Shown one piece after another: positions 27,382-35,047 of a DNA stretch of 53,403 nt (within the stretch, counting starts at the first letter, position 1; every line of letters starts with the position of its first letter). The notes beneath the pieces were generated by a model. The model did not search any database. It worked only from the letters and a program-made list of their open reading frames with translations, and was not told where the DNA came from. The position numbers and the translations under genes are program-made. Location: assembly GCA_028704435.1 (NCBI GenBank), contig JAQWFL010000017.1:1-53403 (forward strand). The letters are read 5' to 3'. This DNA comes from Anaerostipes sp. Its GTDB lineage: Bacteria; Bacillota; Clostridia; Lachnospirales; Lachnospiraceae.

Positions 27382-29225
27382 TGTCAAAGATACAACAATT
27401 AGATCAGTTTACAATTGATAATATTGCGGCAGGAGAAGTCATTGAAAGGCCAGCATCTGTAATTAAGGAACTGGTAGAAAACTCTATTGATGCATCTTCT
27501 AGTGCCATTACAGTAGAGATTAAAGATGGCGGCCTTTCCATGATTCGTGTAACAGATAATGGAACAGGAATTGGAAGAGATGATGTCAAAATTGCATTTT
27601 TGCGTCATGCTACCAGCAAGATTAAAACAGTGGAGGATCTAGTAAGTGTATCTTCTTTAGGATTTAGAGGAGAGGCTTTATCAAGTATTAGTGCAGTTTC
27701 TCAGGTAGAATTAATTACAAAGACAGCCTATGATTTTACTGGTACATCCTATAAAATTGCAGGTGGAAAAGAGGAAGAGTTAAAAGAAATTGGTGCACCA
27801 GATGGAACAACAATTATTGCAAGAAATTTGTTCTTTAATACACCTGCAAGACGTAAATTTTTAAAATCGCCGGGGACAGAGGCGAGTCATGTAGAACAAG
27901 TGATGGTACATATGGCACTTAGCCATCCAGAAATTGCATTCAAATTTATTCACAATTCTAAGAATCGTCTTTACACTTCTGGAAATGGAAACTGTAAAGA
28001 TATGATTTATCATATTTATGGAAGGGATATTGCAAGAGCATTAATTCCTGTAGAATTTCAAACAGAGACAATGGCCATGTCTGGATTTATTGGAAAACCC
28101 TTTATTTCCAGAGGAAATCGTAATTACGAAAGCTATTTTATCAATGGAAGATATATTAAGAGCAAGATGATTTCCAGAGCATTAGAGGATGCATACAAAA
28201 CATTTACTATGAAACATAAGTATCCATTTGTATGCTTAAATTTTGAAATTGCATCTGACTTATTAGACGTTAATGTTCATCCAACTAAGATGGAAATCCG
28301 TTTTCAAAATGAAACCAAGCTATATGACATGATTTATCATACGGTTAGAGATGGACTTCTTGGCAAAGATTTAATTCCAGAGGTAACGGTTGAGCATAAA
28401 AAGGAAGAAGAAAAACCCGTAATTCCAAAGGTAACGCTAGAACCATTTCAGCAGGTCAATCACACAGTGGAGCCAGCAAAACAAACTGACATAGAACATA
28501 TTTCTGCAAAGGATAAAAAAGTATATAGAAATGAACCATTGAAGAAACCGTCGGTATTTGCTGGGGTTAATTATAAGAAAAATCAGGAACAAGAAAAGTC
28601 AGTGCAGATGACACTCAATGAAACAATGGTATTTGAAGAAGAAGCAAAGCCAGACCGCAAAATTATTGGACAGTTGTTTCAGACATTCTGGCTGATTGAA
28701 TATGAAGATAATTTTTTTATTATGGATCAGCATGCTGCTCATGAAAAAGTAAATTATGAGAAATTAATTAGGGCATGGGAAAAGAAAGAAATTTATTCTC
28801 AAAAAGTTGAGCCACCTTACGTGGTAACATTATCTGTGGCAGAGGCTAGAAAATTGGAACGATACAAAGATGCTTTTGCAGGACTTGGCTTTTCTATTGA
28901 ATCTTTTGGTGGAAATGAATACTGTATACGTGAGGTCCCTGCTAATTTATATGGATTAGAGGAAAAAGAAGTTTTTATTGAAGTTCTTGATTCTATGGAT
29001 GATACAAGTATTACAGATAATTTAGATATTATTACAAATAAACTTGCTTCTATGGCATGTAAAATGTCTGTAAAAGGAAATCAAACCATGTCAATCTTGG
29101 AAATCAAAGCATTATTAGATGAATTAATGGAACTTGAGAATCCTTATACTTGTCCTCATGGAAGACCAACTATGATTCGTATGACAAAAACAGAGATTGA
29201 AAAGAAGTTTAAACGTATTGTTTAG
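27381..29225 (+). CDS. mutL: DNA mismatch repair protein MutL, endonuclease type
   Basis: GHKL ATPase that couples MutS to strand removal. The N-terminal ATPase (1-330) has ELVENSIDAS, DNGTGIG and the FRGEALSSI lid. After a linker (about 335-425) the C-terminal dimerisation domain carries the metal-binding endonuclease motif DQHA-x2-E-x4-E (Asp449 to Glu460) plus ACKMSVKG and CPHGRPT. MutL proteins with this motif nick DNA themselves, consistent with no MutH. The 614-aa length is typical. The ATG overlaps the mutS TAA by one base, with AGGAGGA upstream. Confidence 0.97.
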   Translation: MSKIQQLDQFTIDNIAAGEVIERPASVIKELVENSIDASSSAITVEIKDGGLSMIRVTDNGTGIGRDDVKIAFLRHATSKIKTVEDLVSVSSLGFRGEALSSISAVSQVELITKTAYDFTGTSYKIAGGKEEELKEIGAPDGTTIIARNLFFNTPARRKFLKSPGTEASHVEQVMVHMALSHPEIAFKFIHNSKNRLYTSGNGNCKDMIYHIYGRDIARALIPVEFQTETMAMSGFIGKPFISRGNRNYESYFINGRYIKSKMISRALEDAYKTFTMKHKYPFVCLNFEIASDLLDVNVHPTKMEIRFQNETKLYDMIYHTVRDGLLGKDLIPEVTVEHKKEEEKPVIPKVTLEPFQQVNHTVEPAKQTDIEHISAKDKKVYRNEPLKKPSVFAGVNYKKNQEQEKSVQMTLNETMVFEEEAKPDRKIIGQLFQTFWLIEYEDNFFIMDQHAAHEKVNYEKLIRAWEKKEIYSQKVEPPYVVTLSVAEARKLERYKDAFAGLGFSIESFGGNEYCIREVPANLYGLEEKEVFIEVLDSMDDTSITDNLDIITNKLASMACKMSVKGNQTMSILEIKALLDELMELENPYTCPHGRPTMIRMTKTEIEKKFKRIV

Positions 29226-29235
29226 AGGTGATAAT

Positions 29236-29610
29236 ATGACAAAAACAGAGTTGTTAGAAAGTGCCAAACATGCAAAGGAAAATGCCTATGCACCTTACTC
29301 TAATTTTAAAGTAGGAGCGGCAGTTTTAACAAAAACAGGAGAAGTATTTACAGGCTGTAATATTGAGAATTCTTCTTATGGAGCAACTATTTGTGCGGAA
29401 CGAGTAGCTATAGGAAATGCAGTGTCAAGTGGTCATGTGGGTTTAGAGATGATTGCTATTGCATCTAGTGGAGTGAAAACAGTATACCCGTGTGGAATAT
29501 GTAGACAGGTAATGAATGAATTTAATCAGAATATGATTATTCTATGTGAAAGTGAAACAGGATTTGAAGAATATACGTTGCCTGAACTACTACCGAAAGG
29601 ATTTGATTAA
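29236..29610 (+). CDS. cdd: cytidine deaminase
   Basis: Deaminates cytidine and deoxycytidine to uridine forms in pyrimidine salvage. The 124-aa protein is the small homotetrameric form, with three zinc-binding cysteines: Cys53 and catalytic Glu55 in the motif CAE, and Cys86 and Cys89 in PCGICRQV. The start at 29236 follows AGAGGTG; a longer in-frame reading from 29197 overlaps mutL and adds nonfamily residues. It sits between mutL and miaA with 10 and 0 bp gaps, so it is part of this operon although unrelated to repair. Confidence 0.95.
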   Translation: MTKTELLESAKHAKENAYAPYSNFKVGAAVLTKTGEVFTGCNIENSSYGATICAERVAIGNAVSSGHVGLEMIAIASSGVKTVYPCGICRQVMNEFNQNMIILCESETGFEEYTLPELLPKGFD

Positions 29611-30555
29611 ATGAAATCTATGGTTATTTTAACTGGACCTACAGCAGTTGGAAAGACAGAACTGTCTATTGGACTGGCAAAAAAAATAAATGGCGAGATT
29701 ATATCTGCAGATTCTATGCAGGTTTATAAAAAGATGAATATTGGGACTGCAAAAATCAAGCCAGAAGAAATGGATGGGGTGAAACATTATCTAGTAGACG
29801 AACTTGATCCGTGGGAGGAGTTTAATGTTGTCAGATTTCAATCTATGGCCCATAAAGCAATGGAAGAAATCTATGAAAAAGGGAAAATACCTATTTTAGT
29901 GGGAGGAACTGGATTTTATATTCAGGCACTTGTCTATGAAATTGATTTTCAAAAGGAGGATGGAGATAAAAAGTATCGTACTTTTTTAGAAGAACTAGAA
30001 AAAGAAAAGGGAAAAGAATATCTCCATAAAATGCTGTCTAACGTAGATGCTGTCTCAGCAGAGAAAATTCATCCCAACAATGTAAAAAAAGTGATACGAG
30101 CCCTTGAGTTTTACCATGTGAAGCAAAAGCCTATTTCGCAGCATAATGAAGAAGAAAAAAAGAAAGAATCTCCTTATAATTTTGCGTATTTTGTTTTAAA
30201 TCATAATAGAGAAGTGTTGTATCAACGGATTAATCAGAGGGTAGATATTATGATGAAAGAAGGGTTGCTTGAAGAAGTTCACCATCTTTGTGAACAAGGA
30301 TATACAAAGGATTTAGTTTCCATGCAGGGAATTGGTTATAAAGAAGTTTTTGATTATTTTGAAAAAAAGTGTTCCTATGATGAGATGGTAGAGAAGATAA
30401 AACAGGATACGAGAAACTTTGCAAAGAGACAGCTAACATGGTTTCGCAGAGAAAAAGAAGTGTTTATGTTAGAGAAGCAAAATTATAAGACGGAAGATGA
30501 AATCTTAAATATTATACTAGAGGAATTAAAGAAACGAGGAATTTATGAAGGATAA
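29611..30555 (+). CDS. miaA: tRNA dimethylallyltransferase MiaA
   Basis: Adds dimethylallyl to N6 of A37 in tRNAs, giving the substrate of MiaB. The 314-aa protein has the P-loop GPTAVGKTELS at 8-18, the SADSMQVYKKMNIGTAK segment and the VGGTGFYIQAL motif. Its ATG directly follows the cdd TAA, and its end overlaps the next gene by 11 bp. mutL-miaA linkage is common in bacteria; here it is interrupted by cdd. Confidence 0.96.
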   Translation: MKSMVILTGPTAVGKTELSIGLAKKINGEIISADSMQVYKKMNIGTAKIKPEEMDGVKHYLVDELDPWEEFNVVRFQSMAHKAMEEIYEKGKIPILVGGTGFYIQALVYEIDFQKEDGDKKYRTFLEELEKEKGKEYLHKMLSNVDAVSAEKIHPNNVKKVIRALEFYHVKQKPISQHNEEEKKKESPYNFAYFVLNHNREVLYQRINQRVDIMMKEGLLEEVHHLCEQGYTKDLVSMQGIGYKEVFDYFEKKCSYDEMVEKIKQDTRNFAKRQLTWFRREKEVFMLEKQNYKTEDEILNIILEELKKRGIYEG

Positions 30556-31834
30556 TTTAGAGGCATATTATAAGGAACTAGGAGTTTCAAAAGAAGTATA
30601 CGAATACTCAGTAAAGATAGAAAAAAGATTAAAAGATAGATTTAATAGTCTAGATCAGATTGCAGAGTTAAATCAATTAAAGGTGCTAAAAGCAATGCAG
30701 AAAAACCGTATTTCTGAGGCCCATTTAGAAGGAACTACAGGATATGGATATAATGATTTGGGACGAGAAGGAATAGAAGGAGTGTTTGCAGATATCTTTC
30801 AAACAGAAGATGCTCTAGTCAGACCTCAGATTACTTGTGGAACCCATGCTCTGGGAATTGCTTTAAGCGCAAATGTAAGACCAGGAGATGAGATTTTGTC
30901 ACCAGTAGGCAAACCCTACGACACTTTGGAAGAAGTTATTGGAATTAGACCGTCAAAAGGTTCACTGGCTGAATATGGAGTCACTTATGCACAGGTGGAT
31001 TTACTTAAAAATGGTGATTTTGATTTTGAAAATATAAAAAATGCTATCAATGAAAAGACAAAACTTGTAACGATTCAACGGTCCAAAGGTTATGCAACAA
31101 GACCCACTTTGTCAGTGAAGAGGATTGGGGAACTTATTTCTTTTATTCGAGAGATTAAGCCAGAAGTTTTGATTATGGTTGATAATTGTTATGGCGAATT
31201 TGTAGAAGAGACAGAGCCCTCTCAGGTGGGTGCGGATTTAGTCGTTGGGTCTTTAATCAAGAATCTTGGAGGAGGTCTTGCCCCAATTGGTGGTTATATT
31301 TGCGGGAAAAAGGAATTGATTGAACAATGTTCTTATCGATTGACAACACCAGGACTTGGGAAAGAAGTAGGTGCAACTTTAGGGGTCAACCGTTTGTTTT
31401 TACAAGGGATTTTTCTTGCACCAACAGTTGTAAATAGTGCATTAAAAGGAGCTATTTTTGCTGCTAATTTGTATGAATCCTTAGGTTTTCCAGTCGTTCC
31501 AAATGGAACAGAAAGCAGACACGACATTATTCAGGCTGTTGAATTTGGAGATGGAGATAAGCTTATTGCCTTTTGTCAGGGAATTCAGGCTGCTTCTCCA
31601 GTGGATAGTTATGTTACCCCAGAGCCGTGGGATATGCCAGGATATGATAGTGACGTAATTATGGCAGCAGGAGCATTTGTTTCAGGGTCTTCTATTGAAT
31701 TAAGTGCAGATGGACCTATGAAAGAACCTTATGCTGTATATTTTCAAGGAGGATTAACATATCCACATGCTAAATTTGGAATTATGATGTCGTTACAAAA
31801 AATGGTAGAGAAATCATTGATTATTCTACCTTAG
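30545..31834 (+). CDS. methionine gamma-lyase family / aluminium resistance (YnbB-type) PLP enzyme
   Basis: A 429-aa fold-type I PLP protein of the family annotated as aluminium resistance protein or methionine gamma-lyase-like, B. subtilis YnbB being a homologue. The likely PLP lysine lies in VVGSLIKNLGGGLAP, and GTHALGIALSANVRPGD is the upstream cofactor-binding region. The C-terminus has the YVTPEPWDMPGYDSDVIMAAGAF segment that marks this family. True substrate is unknown; the aluminium name rests on old overexpression data. In many Firmicutes it lies near miaA, as here (11-bp overlap). No clear terminator follows. Confidence 0.88.
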   Translation: MKDNLEAYYKELGVSKEVYEYSVKIEKRLKDRFNSLDQIAELNQLKVLKAMQKNRISEAHLEGTTGYGYNDLGREGIEGVFADIFQTEDALVRPQITCGTHALGIALSANVRPGDEILSPVGKPYDTLEEVIGIRPSKGSLAEYGVTYAQVDLLKNGDFDFENIKNAINEKTKLVTIQRSKGYATRPTLSVKRIGELISFIREIKPEVLIMVDNCYGEFVEETEPSQVGADLVVGSLIKNLGGGLAPIGGYICGKKELIEQCSYRLTTPGLGKEVGATLGVNRLFLQGIFLAPTVVNSALKGAIFAANLYESLGFPVVPNGTESRHDIIQAVEFGDGDKLIAFCQGIQAASPVDSYVTPEPWDMPGYDSDVIMAAGAFVSGSSIELSADGPMKEPYAVYFQGGLTYPHAKFGIMMSLQKMVEKSLIILP

Positions 31835-31871
31835 AATAAGAAAAATTTAAGAAAACTATGATTCTATTTTC

Positions 31872-31900
31872 TATACAACCTTATCATCTTATGGTAAAAT
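31872..31900 (+). promoter_or_regulatory. candidate promoter upstream of radC
   Basis: TATACA (31872-31877) and TAAAAT (31895-31900) with a 17-bp spacer, in the 117-bp gap after the PLP enzyme. It may start the radC-mreB operon. Confidence 0.45.
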
Positions 31901-31951
31901 TTATGAAGGAGAAATGACTTTTTGTAATTTATGATATTCGGAAAGGGTATT

Positions 31952-32650
31952 ATGAACGAAAAACATTTTACATTGAAGGAGTTACCCATATCAGAAAGAC
32001 CGTATGAGAAGTTTGAAGAGCTAGGGGCTGGTGCGTTGTCAGACGCAGAGCTACTAGCAATTATTTTACGGACTGGGTCCAGGAATATAAGGGCGACTTC
32101 TCTGGCGTATGAAGTTTTGAATCTCCATCCATATTATGAAGGATTGCTGGGAATTTGTCATACGTCAAAAGAGGAATTGATGAAGATTAAGGGAATAGGA
32201 AAGGTTAAGGCGACGCAGATTCTGTGCATCGCAGAACTTTCTAATCGCTTATCCTCAAGAAAAGTACACGATAAAGTGAGTCTTTATTCACCTCAGTCAG
32301 TTGCGGATTATTATATGGAGAAGATGCGGCATTTGCAGAGAGAACAGATGATATTAATTCTTTTTAATGGGAAGAATAGTGTTATCAAAGAAATTCAGAT
32401 TTCCATTGGTACTGTGAATCAGACCATAGCATCTCCAAGAGAACTTCTAGTAGAGGCATTAAGATATGAAGCTGTTTATATGATTGTTTTACACAATCAT
32501 CCATCGGGAGATCCAACGCCAAGTAAACAAGATCTTCTTGTAACCAGGAAGATCAAAGAAGCGGGGGAACTTGTTGGAATTTATTTATCTGATCATATTA
32601 TCATTGGCGATCATGCATATGTGAGCATGAAAGAAAAAAAGATGATGTAA
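31952..32650 (+). CDS. radC: RadC family protein (JAMM/MPN+ domain)
   Basis: A 232-aa RadC-family protein. It has a helix-hairpin-helix (LMKIKGIGKVKATQIL, about 70-85) and a C-terminal JAMM metalloprotease-like domain with the full metal motif HNHPSGDPTPSKQD. The historic link to DNA repair in E. coli has been withdrawn, and the function is unknown. I place the start at 31952 (GAAAGGG at 31940-31946); an ATG at 31931 would add seven residues and has a weaker site. mreB follows after 9 bp, the radC-mreB linkage seen in many Firmicutes. Confidence 0.92.
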   Translation: MNEKHFTLKELPISERPYEKFEELGAGALSDAELLAIILRTGSRNIRATSLAYEVLNLHPYYEGLLGICHTSKEELMKIKGIGKVKATQILCIAELSNRLSSRKVHDKVSLYSPQSVADYYMEKMRHLQREQMILILFNGKNSVIKEIQISIGTVNQTIASPRELLVEALRYEAVYMIVLHNHPSGDPTPSKQDLLVTRKIKEAGELVGIYLSDHIIIGDHAYVSMKEKKMM

Positions 32651-32659
32651 GGAGAAGAT

Positions 32660-33631
32660 ATGCCAAAGGGCAAGATTGGGATTGAACTAGGAACTAGCTA
32701 TTTAAGAATTTGTGCAAATGATAAAGACGATATTTTACAAATTAAGAATGTAATTGCATTGAATAATAAGATGAAACTTGTTGCAGTGGGAAATGAAGCG
32801 TATGCAATGTACGAAAAGGAACCATATACAATTCAAGTGATTTCACCAATAACTCGTGGAGTCATTGGTGATTATACAAATATGAGAAGATTGCTATATG
32901 TAGTTTTAAAGTCTTATACAAAAAGGTTTCGACAGTATTCTTATTATGCAGCAGTACCAGTTGATATTTCTAACATAGAAAAGAGAGCTTTTTATGATAT
33001 GATTTTAGAGGCAGGGGTACATGTAAAGTCAGTGGATTTACTTGCAAAGCCAATGGTAGATGCAGTAGGACTTGGAATTTCGGTAGAAGAGCCTAAAGGG
33101 AGTATGATCATTAATCTTGGAACAGATACTTGTGAGATTTCAGTTGTTTGCCTTGGGGGAGTTGTATGCAGTCGTTTATTAAAGTATGGCAGCAGCCAGT
33201 TGGATTCTTGGATGATGCAGTATATGAGGCGACAGGAAGGAATTCAGATAGGAAAGAAAACGGCAGAGAAATTTAAGTATCAATATGCAAAATCTCAGGA
33301 AGATAGAACTTTTTTTATAAAGGGAAGAGATGTAGTCAGTGGATTGCCAAAGGGGAAGAAGATTTCACTATCTGTGATGGAACAGCGAACCTGTGAGTTT
33401 GTGCATCAAGTGATTGCAGAGACAAAGGATATGCTGGAGAGAATTCCACCTCAGCTGGTTTCTGACATTATGGCAGGAGGAATCTTTCTTTCTGGTGGTG
33501 GATCTAACTTTTTTAAAGTAAAGAGTTGGATGGAAGAAGAGTTGAATTTACCGATTCATACAAAGATGAATCCAGAAAATACAGTGATTCAAGGACTAAA
33601 GGTAATATGTAATCAAAAGAACGACAGATAG
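32660..33631 (+). CDS. MreB/Mbl family actin-like protein with degenerate nucleotide site
   Basis: Bacterial actin homologue of 323 aa, first gene of an mreBCD cluster and so expected to organise lateral wall synthesis. Homology is clear along the whole length (KIGIELGTSYLRI; SPITRGVIGDY; GGIFLSGGGSNF). Key residues differ from active MreB: the phosphate-1 Asp is Glu9, the DIGGGTT phosphate-2 loop is NLGTDTCEI with Asn152, and the EEP segment carrying the catalytic Glu is AKP at 129-131. ATP hydrolysis is therefore doubtful. It may be a non-hydrolysing scaffold, perhaps with a second MreB elsewhere. Nine bp after radC. Confidence 0.85.
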   Translation: MPKGKIGIELGTSYLRICANDKDDILQIKNVIALNNKMKLVAVGNEAYAMYEKEPYTIQVISPITRGVIGDYTNMRRLLYVVLKSYTKRFRQYSYYAAVPVDISNIEKRAFYDMILEAGVHVKSVDLLAKPMVDAVGLGISVEEPKGSMIINLGTDTCEISVVCLGGVVCSRLLKYGSSQLDSWMMQYMRRQEGIQIGKKTAEKFKYQYAKSQEDRTFFIKGRDVVSGLPKGKKISLSVMEQRTCEFVHQVIAETKDMLERIPPQLVSDIMAGGIFLSGGGSNFFKVKSWMEEELNLPIHTKMNPENTVIQGLKVICNQKNDR

Positions 33632-33654
33632 ATGAATACAAGTGAGGAAAGAAC

Positions 33655-34521
33655 ATGAGAATGCAAAAAAGAAAATTTGATCCAAGACATTATCTTATCA
33701 TTTTTATAGGTGTATGTTTATTATTCATAGGAGTCAGTGTATTTGCAGGTGGAGTACTGTCCCCGATCAGAAATCTTGCTATGAATGTGTTAGCGCCAAT
33801 GCAAAAGGGAATCAATTCCTTTGGAAATGGTGTTTTCTCATGGAAAGAAGAGAAAAAGACAACAAAAGAATTAAGAGATGAGAATATAATTTTAAAAGAA
33901 AAACTAGATGCACAGAAGTTACAAAACAAAGTGTTGAAACAAGATCAGGTAGAGTTGGAGCGTTTAGAAAAGCTATTAAAATTAAAGTCAAAATACAAGA
34001 AATATGATTCTGTTGGTGCTCGAGTTATCAGTAAAGGATCAGGAAACTGGTTTGATATTTTTGTGATTGATAAAGGAAGCAAAGATGGCATGAAGGTAAA
34101 TATGAATGTTATTTCTGAAGGCGGTTTAGTTGGAATTGTTTATGAAGTGGATAAAAATTATTCTAAGGTGCGAAGTATTATTAATGACACAAGTATGGTT
34201 AGTGCAATGTTTTTAAAAACAAACGATAAATGTATTGTAAATGGAAGTTTAGATACAATGGATGATGGATATTTAGATGTTGTTTATATTGATAAGGATG
34301 CCAAAGTCAAGAAAGGTGATGAACTTGTTACATCATATATTAGTTCCAAGTTTGTAGAAGGAATTACCATTGGAACAGTATACGATGTGAAAGACGATTC
34401 TACCAAACTGACAAAAACGGCAAAAGTAAAACCAACTGTGGATTTTAAGCATTTAAAAGAAGTACTTGTAATTACAGATTTGAAAAATTCAGTTTCAATT
34501 GACGATACCGTGAAAGAGTAA
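33655..34521 (+). CDS. mreC: rod shape-determining protein MreC
   Basis: Bitopic membrane protein of the elongasome that links MreB with PBP2. The 288-aa product has a short cytoplasmic N-terminus, one transmembrane helix (about 12-32), a coiled coil (about 62-105, rich in Glu, Lys and Leu) and a beta-rich extracellular domain containing the SEGGLVGIVYEV and DELVTSYISSKFVEGITIGTV segments typical of MreC. GAGGAAAG precedes the ATG. mreD follows after 11 bp. Confidence 0.94.
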   Translation: MRMQKRKFDPRHYLIIFIGVCLLFIGVSVFAGGVLSPIRNLAMNVLAPMQKGINSFGNGVFSWKEEKKTTKELRDENIILKEKLDAQKLQNKVLKQDQVELERLEKLLKLKSKYKKYDSVGARVISKGSGNWFDIFVIDKGSKDGMKVNMNVISEGGLVGIVYEVDKNYSKVRSIINDTSMVSAMFLKTNDKCIVNGSLDTMDDGYLDVVYIDKDAKVKKGDELVTSYISSKFVEGITIGTVYDVKDDSTKLTKTAKVKPTVDFKHLKEVLVITDLKNSVSIDDTVKE

Positions 34522-34532
34522 CAGGAGAAGAT

Positions 34533-35042
34533 ATGAAAATTAAGAATACAATTTTTTATGTGTTATCTGTAGTTATTTGTTTTTTATTACAGACAAGCGT
34601 ATTTGAATTTCTAAAATTAAATGATGTAATGCCCAATATCCTATTAATTCTTACAGTATCCTTTGCAATTATTAAAGGGAAAAGCGTTGGAATGGGAATT
34701 GGATTTGCGTGTGGTTTATTAATTGACATTTTCTCAGGAGATGTTATGGGGCAGTATGCACTGCTTTATGTAATCATTGGATTTGTGAATGGATATTTTC
34801 ATGAATATTTTTATGAAGATGAAGTTTTGCTTCCTATTGCATTACTGGTCGCAAACTCATTTATTTATAGTCTGCTGATTTTTACATTCTTTTTTGTATT
34901 AAGAGGAAGAATTAATCTATTAGCATATTTGAAGGTTGTAATTATTCCAGAAGCAGTTTATACAGGAGTTCTTGCACTTCCAATCTTTTATGTGATATCC
35001 ATAGTGAATTATCGAATGAAACTATCAGAAAAAAGGAGCTAA
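34533..35042 (+). CDS. mreD: rod shape-determining protein MreD
   Basis: Small integral membrane protein of 169 aa with about five hydrophobic helices and the family segment GLLIDIFSGDVMGQYALLYV. It belongs to the MreBCD complex. AGGAG precedes the start, and its stop is 5 bp before the pbp2 GTG. Confidence 0.92.
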   Translation: MKIKNTIFYVLSVVICFLLQTSVFEFLKLNDVMPNILLILTVSFAIIKGKSVGMGIGFACGLLIDIFSGDVMGQYALLYVIIGFVNGYFHEYFYEDEVLLPIALLVANSFIYSLLIFTFFFVLRGRINLLAYLKVVIIPEAVYTGVLALPIFYVISIVNYRMKLSEKRS

Positions 35043-35047
35043 TACAC

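Noticed and set aside
31815..31836. Hairpin TTATTCTA/TAGAATAA at the stop of the PLP enzyme gene as a terminator
   Set aside because: The stem has a 3-nt loop and is A/T rich, and it is followed by GAAAAA rather than a T tract.
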